From the NCBI GenBank assembly GCA_030686995.1, contig CM060692.1, positions 128,045,796-128,109,795 of the forward strand: a DNA stretch of 64,000 nt, in the 5' to 3' direction. Positions 8,319-18,845 of the stretch are shown here, one piece after another. A program made the position numbers and the translations under genes. A model generated the notes under the pieces. It was given only the letters and a program-made list of their open reading frames with translations, ran no database searches and was not told the DNA's origin. The DNA is from Artemisia argyi (Eukaryota > Streptophyta > Magnoliopsida > Asterales > Asteraceae). Position 1 is the first letter of the stretch. Each line of letters begins with the position of its first letter.

Positions 8319-10437
8319 AACTATACTTGCCCTCAAGTAGACCTTATTAGAGTAATCTTCAAAAAGATATTTCCCAAGAAACTAGAAAATATGAGTCTAA
8401 AAATATCCTATACTAGAATATATCAAAGCCGAACACCTCACGAAACTGGAACAAACACTCATCTCTCTCTCCTAATCTAAGTGTTAATTTCGGGGTGATC
8501 ACTCAACGCACAGTCATAGAATGTATTCTATCATAAGCTTGGTGGTTACACAAATCTCTACACTAGAGCTAAGGTCGAAACGATTTTTAAAGGCAATATT
8601 GGGTGAACACATATAAGGCTTATGGGTGTAGTGTTGTTACTAACATACTACGGCAAAGGTGACAAAGGCACTGGTACATGACCAGAACGCCGGGCAAGAC
8701 ACCAATGACTGCTCAAATCCTACACCTAAGCATGATTCACAACTAAAGGGTGGATATGACATGTGATGCACAATAATGGTGTAAAAAGTAAAAGAAAACA
8801 AATAGTCTTAGCCTATAACCGAGTTGCTACCACTTGCCGTTCATCCAAAGTCCAAGCTTCAAAATGCAAAAATGGGATCATGTAACAAGTGTGTGCCATT
8901 AACGGACGTCATGATGGGCACAAAACTTGGTCTTCATGTTGGCGATTATGAACCAACAACTTCATTCTTCACATATGACCGAAGTGGCCTATTCGATACT
9001 AATTCTTCCAAAGATCAAAATACGGTGCTATACAAGGTTTCACCAAAGACAACATATCTACATACGGAATTTCACTTTTGTTTTTGCAGAACAATAAATA
9101 AATGTATCCCCCCACTTGAGATGAATATACATGTAAAATAGTGAGTTCTCATGATCTTCAAAGATTTGTCTTCAACGTAGGTGTGATTCTTGAATTTCTT
9201 GACTTGAACCTCAAACTAAAACAAGTGGCAACTTCCCAACCATAAACCAAGACTACACGGTAGGCTAAGGTGAATAGGTGTATCAAAACAATAATATAGG
9301 TAAGAAACGAAACGATAGGCTCAAAAGGGGGTATCTAGGGGTATCTTGCACTAAAGGTGAGTGCAACAAAGGGTTTAACACGGGGGTCGCATATTCAATG
9401 CGACTAATCAATAAAAACACACGTATAGGTTATTTGGGTGATAATCCTAAAATAATGCCTTCTTAAAATGTTTCTTCCAAATGGATCAAGGAATCTCAAT
9501 ACACTACTCGTCCATGGTTTCAAAATGACGTAAAGGCCAAGTTCTAAAGTTTTCAAACTACCGGCACACTCATAATTTAGGTAGATTAGGGGTTAAACAG
9601 GGGAAACTGAAATAGGCTAAACCTCACCATGGTATAAAGGGTTAATGTGCTCGTCTAAGGTCTATTCTAGTTAGGTTTGGAAAAACATATCAAAAGTTTT
9701 AGAAGTGGCATAATTTTTCAAAATAAACTAGAAAAATGGGGCAAAATAAAGTTCAAGTTATAATTCTACTCCCGTCCCCCCACTTGATTTGTACAAAGTC
9801 CCTATTGTATATAAAATAGATATTAAAGAGGAAAAAGCAGAATTGGAACGAGAACTTCCCTGAAATTTGCTCTATGACAGAAGGATCATGTTGGAAAACA
9901 TTCCTTCGCTTCGCCTAATGAGCAAACTTCAAATCCCTGAAATCACACAACTACCAAAAGTATAAATTCTAAAAAAGAAAAATAAAATAAAAATAAAAAA
10001 CCTAACTGACTTTCATAGGAATCATGATTATATTTAGCGTATGCAACAAACCTTTTAAACCACTTGGTGTCCCAAGTGGACGAGTGAAGTCTCATAAGGG
10101 TTTACAGGGACCACACCCACAAAGTTCATTTAAAAACTAATACAAGTTCAAGTAATGAGTTGTAAAAAAAATTTTAGGAATAGAAGGAAGCTACGGCATA
10201 GCTTGAAATTGTTGCTACGCCGTAGTGGCTAAAATAATCCAGATTGACACCTGGGGGCTGCTACGGCGTAGTAATGGTAGGAGCTACACCGTAGCTAAGT
10301 CCTAGGGGATTTTTTTTGGTGCAAAAGTCCAAAAATTTGTTCCCCAACGCAAAGCTTCCTCTAGAACCTGCAAATCATTAGTACAAAACATACCAAACCA
10401 ACAAAATAAAAGGAAAAAGAAAAGAAAAGGATAATTC
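8319..10437 (-). other. B non-coding 3' region, no pol
   Basis: These 2.1 kb lie between the last B frame and the polypurine tract, where an Athila or Tat element would carry other genes. I find no reverse transcriptase, integrase or envelope motif in any frame. The short frame at 8824-9141 has no recognisable domain. Four palindromes of the LTR type occur at 10191-10201, 10215-10225, 10261-10271 and 10284-10294. Confidence 0.6.
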
Positions 10438-10492
10438 AGGTTGTCTCCCGAAAGAGCACTTTTGTTTATTATCGAGTCTTTAAGTTAGACTC
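10438..10492 (-). ncRNA. Conserved hairpin / AATAAA block after the B coding region
   Basis: On the minus strand, 12 bases after the last stop codon, lies the inverted repeat GAGTCT-AACTTAA-AGACTC (10474-10492). It is followed by GATAATAAAC and then TTTCGGGAGACAACCT. Element A2 has the same block at 17684-17740 with the stem identical and the loop changed. I class it as a structured RNA element with possible 3'-end or translational function; that role is inference. Confidence 0.5.
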
Positions 10493-10504
10493 ACTACCAC
10501 GCCG

Positions 10505-11850
10505 TCAAGTGGGTTGATGATGGACTTTCCCATGCTCGTCCATTTCCTTCAGTAGGTTATGCCTTATCGAAGCAACATTTGTGGCAGTGCGACAATACTC
10601 TTTTGTCTCAATTCTCTGTACCTTCGAGAATCTTTCGTCGGGTCCTAAATGATATCGAGTTACCTCATAAGTCTCCGCAATGATGGGCGGAGGTTTTTTG
10701 TACTGTAACCCTAGAAGTTTACACCGTCTTTGTTCATAGGTCTTATCATCAGGATCAGTGAACCCATCAGCTACTTGCAATTCTAGGTAATCCATTGTTC
10801 CGTCGATGTAATCATCATCGGATTTTGTTCCATATTGGTGTAGTACTTCTTCATCAACCTTCGTCTTTTGTTTGTTTCGTTCAATTTCCCATATGGTATC
10901 CTTATACTTTTTTTTCTATGACCGTTGGCCTTACATTCACATGGGTTTGACCGGCCCATAAATCCCATCCAAATCTTTTCCTTTGTATCTGCATCAATTT
11001 TTCCATACTTGATCTTAATCAAATCATCGAATCCTAAATTATCAACCCATCCCAAATCATTCCTTTGGTTATCATATGTTGAAAACCATTGGTACTCATC
11101 ATCATTTACTCGTGCAATGCTACTTCCTCCATTGCACTCGTCTTCATAGGGGTTACAAGATGCCCATAATTTATTACCATTGATATCTCGGGTTTTTATT
11201 TGCTCATACCAATGTGCTTTTTCTATTGCATTTTTCTCTATTTGTGATGAGGTGAAATTGTTATAGCTAGCCTCTTTTTGTAGAGTTTCTTTGATAATTG
11301 CGGTGGGCGTGTTTTCCTTGTTAAGATCATTCCAAATTTTTCGCTTTTCATCTCTTCTGACTTTCCCATAGATGATTCGAACCCAATCGTCAAATACTAT
11401 GGTTCCATTCCACTTGAGGAGTTTTCTCTTGTCATCATTGGTAGAACTCCATAAGTGTTTATTATTTCCCACTCTATCCTTGTCATTTCCACTGTCGCAA
11501 AGATCGTCGTTTTGGTTGCAAGATGCCCACAAATGGTATTTCTTGATTACTTCCCCATGATTTCTATTATGTTGGGCTAACATTCCCATAACATTTACAG
11601 CTTCCGCTCCTTTTATAGGAATAAACCTTCGTCTTGATGAGCTTTGAGCATAAAATTTAGGAATAGTGCCTTCCTCGTATAGCAACTCGTTGGAGGGGTC
11701 ACAGTTCTTTTCTCTTATGTACTTTTCTTGCGGAAAATCACTAGGCAAATCACCATGCCTAGGGGTTAAGAGTTCATGTTCAGTTAAATCAGGGGAAAAA
11801 TCCTCTTCCTTATCAAATTTAGCATTACCATTGTTGATGACATAAACAAT
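10505..11850 (-). pseudogene. B unknown protein with two copies of a ~70-residue domain
   Basis: I do not recognise this protein. The minus-strand frame follows the protease and runs from about 11850 to 10505, with a one-base frameshift near 10800 (two overlapping frames, 11748-10783 and 10795-10505). In the frame starting at 11748, residues about 72-142 and 193-262 are a gap-free internal repeat; I count about 30 identities in 69. Each copy has L-W-A-S-C-N, a second Cys six residues after the first, then W-x-S-T-x-D, F-D-D, Y-G-K and I-W. A basic stretch follows. The C-terminal part has V-T-R-Y-x-L-G-P and T-A-T-N-V-A-S-I-R-H-N. I see no signal peptide, membrane segment or polymerase motif. 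It sits where pol would be. I have a vague recollection of similar segments in predicted Asteraceae retrotransposon proteins. Confidence 0.6.
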
Positions 11851-12300
11851 TTCTAATTTATGACACCTACCTCAAAAACTATTTTCTTGCCATTGATAGT
11901 GAGAGAAATTAGTTTATTAAATACATCAACCATGGCATGGGCAGTGGCAAGTAAAGGCCTTCCTAAAATAATTGGTAATTAGCTATCTTCCTCCATATAG
12001 AGTGTGACGAAGTTGACAGGAAAGGTGAATTCATCGATTTTAACCAATACATTCTCAACTATGCCTTTAGGAATGCTAACTGTTCAATCGGCCATTTCTA
12101 TAGTCATGCAAACTGGTCTAATTGGACGTAAACTTAAATGTTTGTACATAGAGAATGGCATGATACTAATGCTAGCTCTGAGATCTGCTAAAGCGTTACT
12201 AATAAACAAGCTTTCAATAGAACAGGGGAGAATAAAACTTCCTGGTTCCTTCTCTTTTGGAGCCAACTGATGTTGTATGATTGCTGACCATGTGGCATTT
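11851..12300 (-). pseudogene. B aspartic protease region
   Basis: Read on the minus strand, the end of the gag frame passes into a retropepsin. It has S-N-A-L-A-D-L-R-A-S-I-S-I-M-P, where the family motif is D-L-G-A-S-[IV]-[NS]-[LVI]-M-P, so the active-site glycine has become arginine. This is followed by the Y-K-H-L-S-L strand. After a stop near 12084 the frame can be followed through an I-I-L-G-R-P-L-L-A-T-A segment to about 11870, again with a stop. The protease would have cleaved Gag. The glycine-to-arginine change and the stops make this copy inactive. Confidence 0.7.
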
Positions 12301-13631
12301 AGCTTCACTTCTTCCCCTTCTTCATTATCCAAAGAGAAAAGGTCCATTTCTTCCTCAAAGTCCTCATCGTAGTCAGATTCCTCCTCATGTAGTTTAGCAA
12401 AAAATTCAAGCTCTTCATTAGAATACCTAAAAGGAGTGTAAAGAGGTTGACCATTGTTAGAAAATATTGCTTTGCATGCTCCAGAATTTTTAGAGCATTC
12501 TCCCTTAGCATCATCAGTTTGCTTGGATACTTGATTGGTCAAAAGCCCAATTTTGGTTTCAAGGCTTCTTATCATTTCATCGTAGCTTCTTAGGTTAAGT
12601 ACCGTTCCCTTTTGAAAACTTTTAAGCCATCCTTCCCGTTCTAGTTGCTTGTTAGATGACTCATCAGAATATTTCTGGATGGATTGTTCAAGGTTAGATC
12701 GTTTCTCATGAGTTGGCCGATTGTATCCTGGTGGCCCTGTACGATAATCGTTGCTTTGGAATGGTCTGCTTTCCCCGTATTTCACCTTTTTAGTTTTACC
12801 ATCATCATATTTTAAGGTATAGTCTCTTGCCAAATGTGGTCCTTCAGAAATCTCGCAACCAACTTGAATAGCATGAACATTCTCCTTTAGCTTCTGCATG
12901 TCACGCTCCAAGGTTTCAATTTTGTTGGTGATGAGGGTTATTCCATCAGAATTTCTAGCAATGCTCTTTCAATTTCCACCTTCATGCCACTTTTGAGAGT
13001 GGTTGGCCATATCTTCAATAGACTTTAAGGCTTGCGCAGGGGTCATTCTAGGGATTGGTCCCTGAGAATCTAACATTTGGTGAATGGAGATATTGATCCC
13101 TTTGTAGAAAATGTTGACCACTTGCTACTTGTTGAGATCATGAGTAGGGCACTTGTACAAAAGGTCATTGTACCTATCCCAAGCTTGGTACAATGTTTCA
13201 TCTCCATCTTGCTTGAAGTTGTGAATATCTTCAAGCTGCTTTGCCATCCTTGAAGGAGGGCAATATCTTTGGATGAAATGCTTCTTCAAGAGAGCCCAAG
13301 TGTTAACGGTACCTGCTGGTAACCTATGGGTCCATCTTTTGGCTCCTCCGGTTAATGTCATAGGGAATACTCTGAGCAATATCGCATCATGAGATACTCC
13401 CGGAATGTTGAACAAACTAACAATGTAAAGAACATTGTCAATGTGCTCGTGAGCATCTTCTGTCTTGCTTCCCGAAAATGGGTCTTTTCGCAGTTCCCTT
13501 ATGAATTGATTCTTGATTTGAAACTGCACGTCATTCCCAATAGCAGGCCTAACCAAACCAGGCCCTTACTCTTCTCGTGTTAGAGCCAAATATTCCTCAA
13601 GTGTGAGATTGTCAATGTCCACATCTGCCAT
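12301..13631 (-). pseudogene. gag: B Gag (Athila-like retrotransposon gag)
   Basis: The minus-strand frame starts at the ATG at 13631 (M-A-D-V-D-I-D), has a stop near 13565, then is open through the gag core (13556-13125) and, after further stops, from 12911 down. Core motifs are G-A-K-R-W, L-P-A-G-T-V-N-T-W, F-I-Q-R-Y-C-P-P, E-D-I-H-N-F-K-Q and E-T-L-Y-Q-A-W-x-R-Y-N-D-L-L-Y-K-C-P-x-H. These are diagnostic of Athila-type plant Gag proteins. A helical, charged C-terminal part leads into the protease. At least three nonsense codons make it non-functional. The first stop is TAA where the family usually has glutamine, consistent with CAA to TAA. Confidence 0.8.
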
Positions 13632-13721
13632 GGTACCTAAAAGTTAAAATTGATCATGAGAAACTGAAAATAAAATAAAACAAAAATTAAAATTGCAAAT
13701 TTAAATAAAATCCTAATAGCT

Positions 13722-13738
13722 CCCCGGCAGCGGCGCCA
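13722..13738 (-). other. Primer-binding site of B (tRNA-Asp type)
   Basis: The plus strand reads CCCCGGCAGCGGCGCCA, with one mismatch to the tRNA-Asp(GTC) 3' end and identical to the F site. The LTR begins directly to the right, but its first bases (expected TG...) seem lost in a small deletion: the sequence goes straight into GGTTTTACC, which in A-family LTRs lies about 25 bases inside. Confidence 0.8.
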
Positions 13739-13740
13739 AA

Positions 13741-14180
13741 GGTTTTACCGACCAGGTTTTAATATTTATAAGTGTCTCGTTTACCTAAGGTCTACCTAAT
13801 GCACTATCGGGCGGTGTACCAGGTCGTGTAAGGTATAACTAGTTGGTAAAGCCGAGTTCATCCTAAGAGCTATGAGTGTGGAATCTATCTAAGTCTACTG
13901 TCACGTTTAAAAGGGGGTTTATGATTATAAAGATTAATTAACTAAGAAAAGTAAATAACAAAGCAAGTAAATAAATGAAATATAATTAAGAAGGAGAAGT
14001 AGTGCTAACCTAATTACTACTCTTGTTATTATAATGATTAGTTTTCTATAAGTGCATCCTATCCTTTTGTCTGAGGGTTAAATTCATTTAGGATCAGAGG
14101 GTTAAATCACCTAAATCTATCTTGCACCTTGTCCTATTCCCGACTATTGTAAAGCCGAGAGTTCATCGGGCGGCGTGAAA
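13741..14180 (-). repeat. 5' LTR of B, left part (U5 side)
   Basis: This is the inner part of the B 5' LTR, interrupted at 14180 by A2 and resuming at 54815. At 13823-13850 it has a degenerate match to the tRNA-Asp 5' half (GTCGTGTAAGGTATA...AGTTGGTAA). The segment before that (GGGCGGTGTACCAGG) matches the equivalent place in A LTRs, so the A and B LTRs share ancestry at U5. Confidence 0.75.
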
Positions 14181-15269
14181 TGATGCATGGAATTGCACCC
14201 TGGCAAAAGGTTTTACCTTTCAAGGGATGTTGAGAAGCCTGCAATCCCTACCGGGCAGTGTACCTGTTCGTTGTAGTATAGTATAGTGACAAGTACCGGG
14301 GGATTGATTGTTTAACTCAGGAATAGGGTTCGCTAGGATTAAAAAGTCTACTAAACTAGGTCTAAAGGTGAGGGATGATTCTTTTTGTATTTTTATATTT
14401 TTATAAAAGCAAGTAAAATCTTGGGTTTTGTAGGAGTGGGCGGAATTAGTTGCTAGTCAACTAACCCAATTAACTAAAGATGCAATCAAAATAAAATAAA
14501 ATAAACTAAAACTAATTTGTGGTGGAAACAATAATAAAAGAAAATGTGTTTACTTAGATTTCATTACTCCCTAGATATCTTTTGCCGGTTGATTAGCTTG
14601 TTACAATTGCATGGATGACGGGTTATATTCCTTAATACTAGTCGTAGGGCCGTGTACGAAATTCCCTAACTCTTCAATTGAATATGGATGGAACAAGGGT
14701 TGAAACCCTTATTTCTACAGAAAGTTTGTCTAGGGTTTGCACAAAGAAGTTCTCCAAAAGTTCCACACTTAATGAATGAAAATTAGAAAACTATATATAG
14801 ATTTTACACCTTGACGGCGTCACGTTATAGCTTGTGACGCCGTCAACTCGCCGCCAAGATAAAATTCGTATTGCCTAGATCCACGTATGACGCCGTCATG
14901 TGTAATTTTACTCTGGGCCGTCACATGTGTTTTGACCCTGACGGCCTTGGTGACGCCGTCAGGCCAAATTGCCTTGAAATTGTTCTGGGCCGTCATATGT
15001 ATTTTCCACATCCACCTCTTTTGCCAAGCTTGACGCCGTCACTTGTATGGTCTTGACGCCGTCAAGTACTGTTCCCAGCAAGGATTTTGAGACTTTGTCG
15101 TTTTCTTCACTTTTTTGCTCCAAAAACGTCTAAAATGCTTCCTTTTGTAAATTTCCTCTCAAAAGTAGCTAAAATGACAAAAGGAACGATTTAGGGTAAT
15201 AACTGATCAAATAATCACGAATTCGGCCTTAAATGACCCCCCAAAAGCGGTACACTTTTCGCCTTATCA
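14181..15269 (-). repeat. 3' LTR of A2 (1089 bp, with internal deletion)
   Basis: The LTR runs from TGATGCATGG to GCCTTATCA. Compared with the 5' LTR (1443 bp) it lacks about 354 bp after CCTAACTCT (near 14675). TATA box 14791-14800 (CTATATATAG), TGACGCCGTCA array 14812-15064, tRNA-Asp 5'-half match 14268-14282 (TCGTTGTAGTATAGT). Confidence 0.85.
14791..15064 (-). promoter_or_regulatory. A2 3' LTR promoter with TGACGCCGTCA array
   Basis: A TATA box (14791-14800) is followed, upstream on the minus strand, by TGACGGCGTCA at 14812-14822 and further full palindromes up to 15054-15064, with GGGCCGTCA half-sites between. Each full site is two TGACG half-sites in inverted order around one base. The 5' LTR has the same (TATA 54332-54341, array 54353-54605). 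Confidence 0.5.
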
Positions 15270-17683
15270 AATACCCTTACACTTGAGATTTGCTTGTCCT
15301 CAAGCAAATGCGCTTTTATTCTAATCAAAATACAAGTTAGGGGTCATTTAACACTAATATAAAAGTAATTACAACAAATAATCGTTCCACTTAAAACCAA
15401 AAGCAAGCACGGAGGTTATACACTAGCACCTCACAAATAGTGTTTAGATACTCACATCTCTCGAGTGTAATAAAGTATATATCACAATAAGGAAATGGAA
15501 AACATCTCGCACTACCTGTCATAGCAAATAGATTACCATAGGCTTGGGAAAGGATCAAATCTCCACCACTTGGCGTAAGCACCAAGGATAAACTATTAAA
15601 GAGGTCTTTTAAAGGGTTAAAACACGAGGTGTAGGGATATGATAAACACGGTTTTGTTGGATAGAGGCAATATTTACTGGTGGCAAGTTTATCATCTTGG
15701 TTAATTACATGTATAGCATGGCGTTGCTAAGCCAAGACTCGACTCGACTTAAGCTGATAAATCAAAAATAACAAAAACTTAAAACAAACATAGAATGAAA
15801 CGGGATGGTAGTCCGTATGTTTTTCTCTTTTTCTGTTTCTATTTTTTTTTTATTTTTTTTATTTTTTCGATTTGTTTATTTATTTATTTATTTTTTTTGC
15901 ATACACTTTTACCCTACTATCCAAAATAATACATCATAGGGGGTTTACATTCCCCTTACACTTGAACTTTTACATACTTTACAATCAACTATTCTAATGA
16001 CTCGAAATAAGATAATCAAAACACTTGGAGTACTTTTTAAGATTAACGCACATATGGGGGTAATATATGATGTTCTTCCCCATTACTCCATTACACTAGT
16101 ACTTTACCCATGAGTCCCAATCGTCCCAAAATAATATGTACAAGATATGACTTGACTTAGCAACCATGTAATCAATTAGATAATTAACTAAGGGTTTAAA
16201 CAAATAACAATAATGCACTAAAGATGAGTGCATACATGGAAGGCTAAGGTGATTTGGTTGCACATTTGTGGTGGATTGTTAACAAATTCTTCCTTTAAGT
16301 AAAATGCTTAAAGTTAGAAACTAAAAGATAGGCTCGGAGGGGTGTACTAGGGGTATCGTGTACTAAAAATGAGTACGCAAAGGTGTGGGAAAAACTAATT
16401 GACTTTGTTAGTCAAGGTAATTGACTTAAGTGGTCAAGTAATTATGATACTGGTTTAACACAAGAGTGACCCTAATGCCTCTTATCATGTAGTAAATCCT
16501 ACTACACGAATGTAGTCTCACTAGCGGTCTCGGGATGCATCACTAACGCAAGTCCTAGAATCTAAGTACTAACGGTACACTCATAAGCACTAATAATGAA
16601 TGCTTTTACTAACAAATCTAAAGGCAAACCTCACATATTTGGGTGGAAATTTTGAGTGGTACGGTTTTTGTGCTAGTCATACAACTCCTATCCATGAGAC
16701 GCTCATTAAGGTTAAAGCTTCACTCCTAAATGTTGTAAAAAAATTTAAATTTGGCACTAAAATTGTACTAATAAGTATTTCTCTTAGTTTTATTACACAC
16801 CTACTATCAAACAAACAAACTCAAGCATAATTGTATTCTCTAAAGTATCATCATTTACCCTCCCCTTACACTTAAGCAGAACATTGTCCCCAATGTTCAA
16901 TAAAAAAATGTAAAAGAAAATAAGGTAAAAGAATGAAAACATATACTCCCCTAATTCGTTCGGTGTGGATAGTGTGTCAACAAGGTTAGATCTTCTTCCA
17001 AGAAAATGAACTTTGAAAGCTTCCCTCTAGAAATATAAATCATCCTCTTGTCCAATGTAACCTATTAAACCTGAGAAAACAATCAAGGCAAACCTCGCGT
17101 AAAATCGGCGGCAATCTATATATACTAAAAATCCTAGAAAACAAATTAAGATATAATTCTTGTGGAATGAATGTTTGCAGATTTCCTTGAATTTATAAAA
17201 CTAAAGAATCAACAAAAACTTTAAGACTCTGGTATAAACAAAACTCGCAAAATTTTCAGACTTTTTGTACCTGACGCCGTCAGGTTATAACTCCTGACGC
17301 CGTCAAAATGTTCCTGCAAAAATCTCATGATAAGTTTCCAGAAAATTTCTGGAAAAACTTATGCCTTACTTCCTGGAAAATCCTGCAAAATATCATTATG
17401 ACTCGATACAAGCATTTGACTCAAACAATTACTATTACACATGTTCATTAAATATTGTTGTGGTTCATGCTCAATTTCGTTCTTATAAACAAATTTGGGT
17501 TTCCCTTACACTTAGCTTTTGCAAAATACCTTTATATGTAATTAAGACGAAGTTAAAAAGAAAATAAAGCATTTTCACAATTTATTTTGAATCATGAGCC
17601 ACAAGCAATAAAAATAAAACACGCATACGGAAACAAATGAAATCAAACAAACAAAACAAATAAAACTAATAAAACAAATAAAA
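15270..17683 (-). other. A2 non-coding 3' region, no pol
   Basis: The region begins with a polypurine tract (15270-15285, minus strand CAAGTGTAAGGGTATT). It then holds about 2.4 kb without a recognisable gene: a T-rich tract at about 15825-15900, short meaningless frames, and two TGACGCCGTCA palindromes at 17272-17282 and 17295-17305. I find no reverse transcriptase or integrase motif. Confidence 0.6.
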
Positions 17684-17740
17684 CTTGGGTTGCCTCCCGA
17701 GAAGCGCTTTTCTTTATTTACGAGTCTTGTAGCTAGACTC
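17684..17740 (-). ncRNA. Conserved hairpin / AATAAA block after the A2 coding region
   Basis: On the minus strand, 14 bases after the stop codon at 17755-17757, lies GAGTCT-AGCTACA-AGACTC (17722-17740). It is followed by GTAAATAAAG, AAAAGCGCTTCT and CGGGAGGCAACCCAAG. It matches the B block at 10438-10492 in order and spacing. GGGAGGCAACCC is, from memory, a motif common in plant Athila-like elements. Confidence 0.5.
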
Positions 17741-17754
17741 AAGGTCATGGGCTA

Positions 17755-18845
17755 TTACGTGACCTTGTCATCGGTCACGGTCTCTAGGTCATTCTCGATC
17801 TTGGTTTTGTATTCCAGACCTAGTTGCAAGCATTCCTTGTAGAAACCAAATATCTTATTCATAACATACACTACTCCTCTACGTCTATCCTCATCACTCC
17901 TATAGTAGACTGCTTATTTGTGTTCTTTTTCGATGTTTGATAAAAGACGAAATTGTTCAATCTTATAGGGTATTTGGTAAGCTATCTCATCATTCTCATC
18001 CTTAAACCTCACTATCCCTAGAGACTGGTCATAATTCATCTTAGAAGCTTCAACAAATGGTTTTCCGAACACTACTTGACATAGGCAACCATCTATTACC
18101 AGATGAATATCCTCTACAATCACAAAATAGGTAACATAAGTGAAGTTTCCTACAAAGACATGTAATCCTTTCACTCTTCCCACAAATTTACTCATCCAAC
18201 TCGTGTTGGGCATCATCCTATATCCAAGTTGCTTCTTCATTACCCAATTATAATAGGTCCTAGTCATAATATTTATGGGAGATCTAAGATCCACACATGC
18301 ATATTCCCAATATTGCATGGTATGTTGATGTTAAAGGGATCACCCGCTTTGATGAGTGGTAAACCAAGGACGTATGGTGTCTCGGGGTCATCGAGTAGAT
18401 CTTTATGGTATTCCCATTCTTCCTTGGTGGGTAACCTATCGAAGTATTCCTCTACATTTTCTACTTCCTCAACTCTCTCTTCCTTTTTCTCTACAACTTC
18501 CTTAATCTCATCCTTGTCACTTTCTTCCTCATTATTGTCGACCAGCTTAATAGTAACTACATTGAAAACATGGACGTGTTTAGATGATGAAGGGTCCTTA
18601 ATTTGGGTTTCACTACTAGTGTCCTTCTTTGGTGTAGTTAGCACTTGGTTGTTGAGAGCTTTCAACAAGTTGTCAATTTTATTGGTCATCTCCGCTTGTT
18701 GTTGATTGAATTTGGATTCAAACTTAGCTATGCGGGCCTCTTGAGATACCATAAATTTGGACATCAATCCTTCAAGATTATTGGTACTACCATAGTTGTT
18801 GGAAGGATTGTTGTTGAAAGTACGGTTAGAGGTTGGACCGTTTGG
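17755..18845 (-). pseudogene. A2 linker and aspartic protease, frameshifted
   Basis: On the minus strand an acidic linker (18767-18273, rich in E/K, ending R-L-P-T-K-E-E-W-E-Y-H) leads into a retropepsin-like domain read in the next frame from 18318. A small frameshift falls just at the active site, which reads V-D-L-R-S-P-I-N-I-M-T; the family form has D-L-G, so the catalytic glycine is lost. The F-V-G-N-F-T-Y-V strand and V-V-F-G-K-P-F-V-E segment follow. A stop (17914-17916) interrupts, then the frame continues with R-R-G-V-V-Y-V-M-N-K to a final stop at 17755-17757. No RT follows. The enzyme would process Gag; this copy is dead. Confidence 0.75.

Noticed and set aside
10505..11850. An envelope-like gene in B
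   Set aside because: No signal peptide, hydrophobic segment or coiled coil is visible; it is a soluble-looking, tryptophan-rich duplicated domain.
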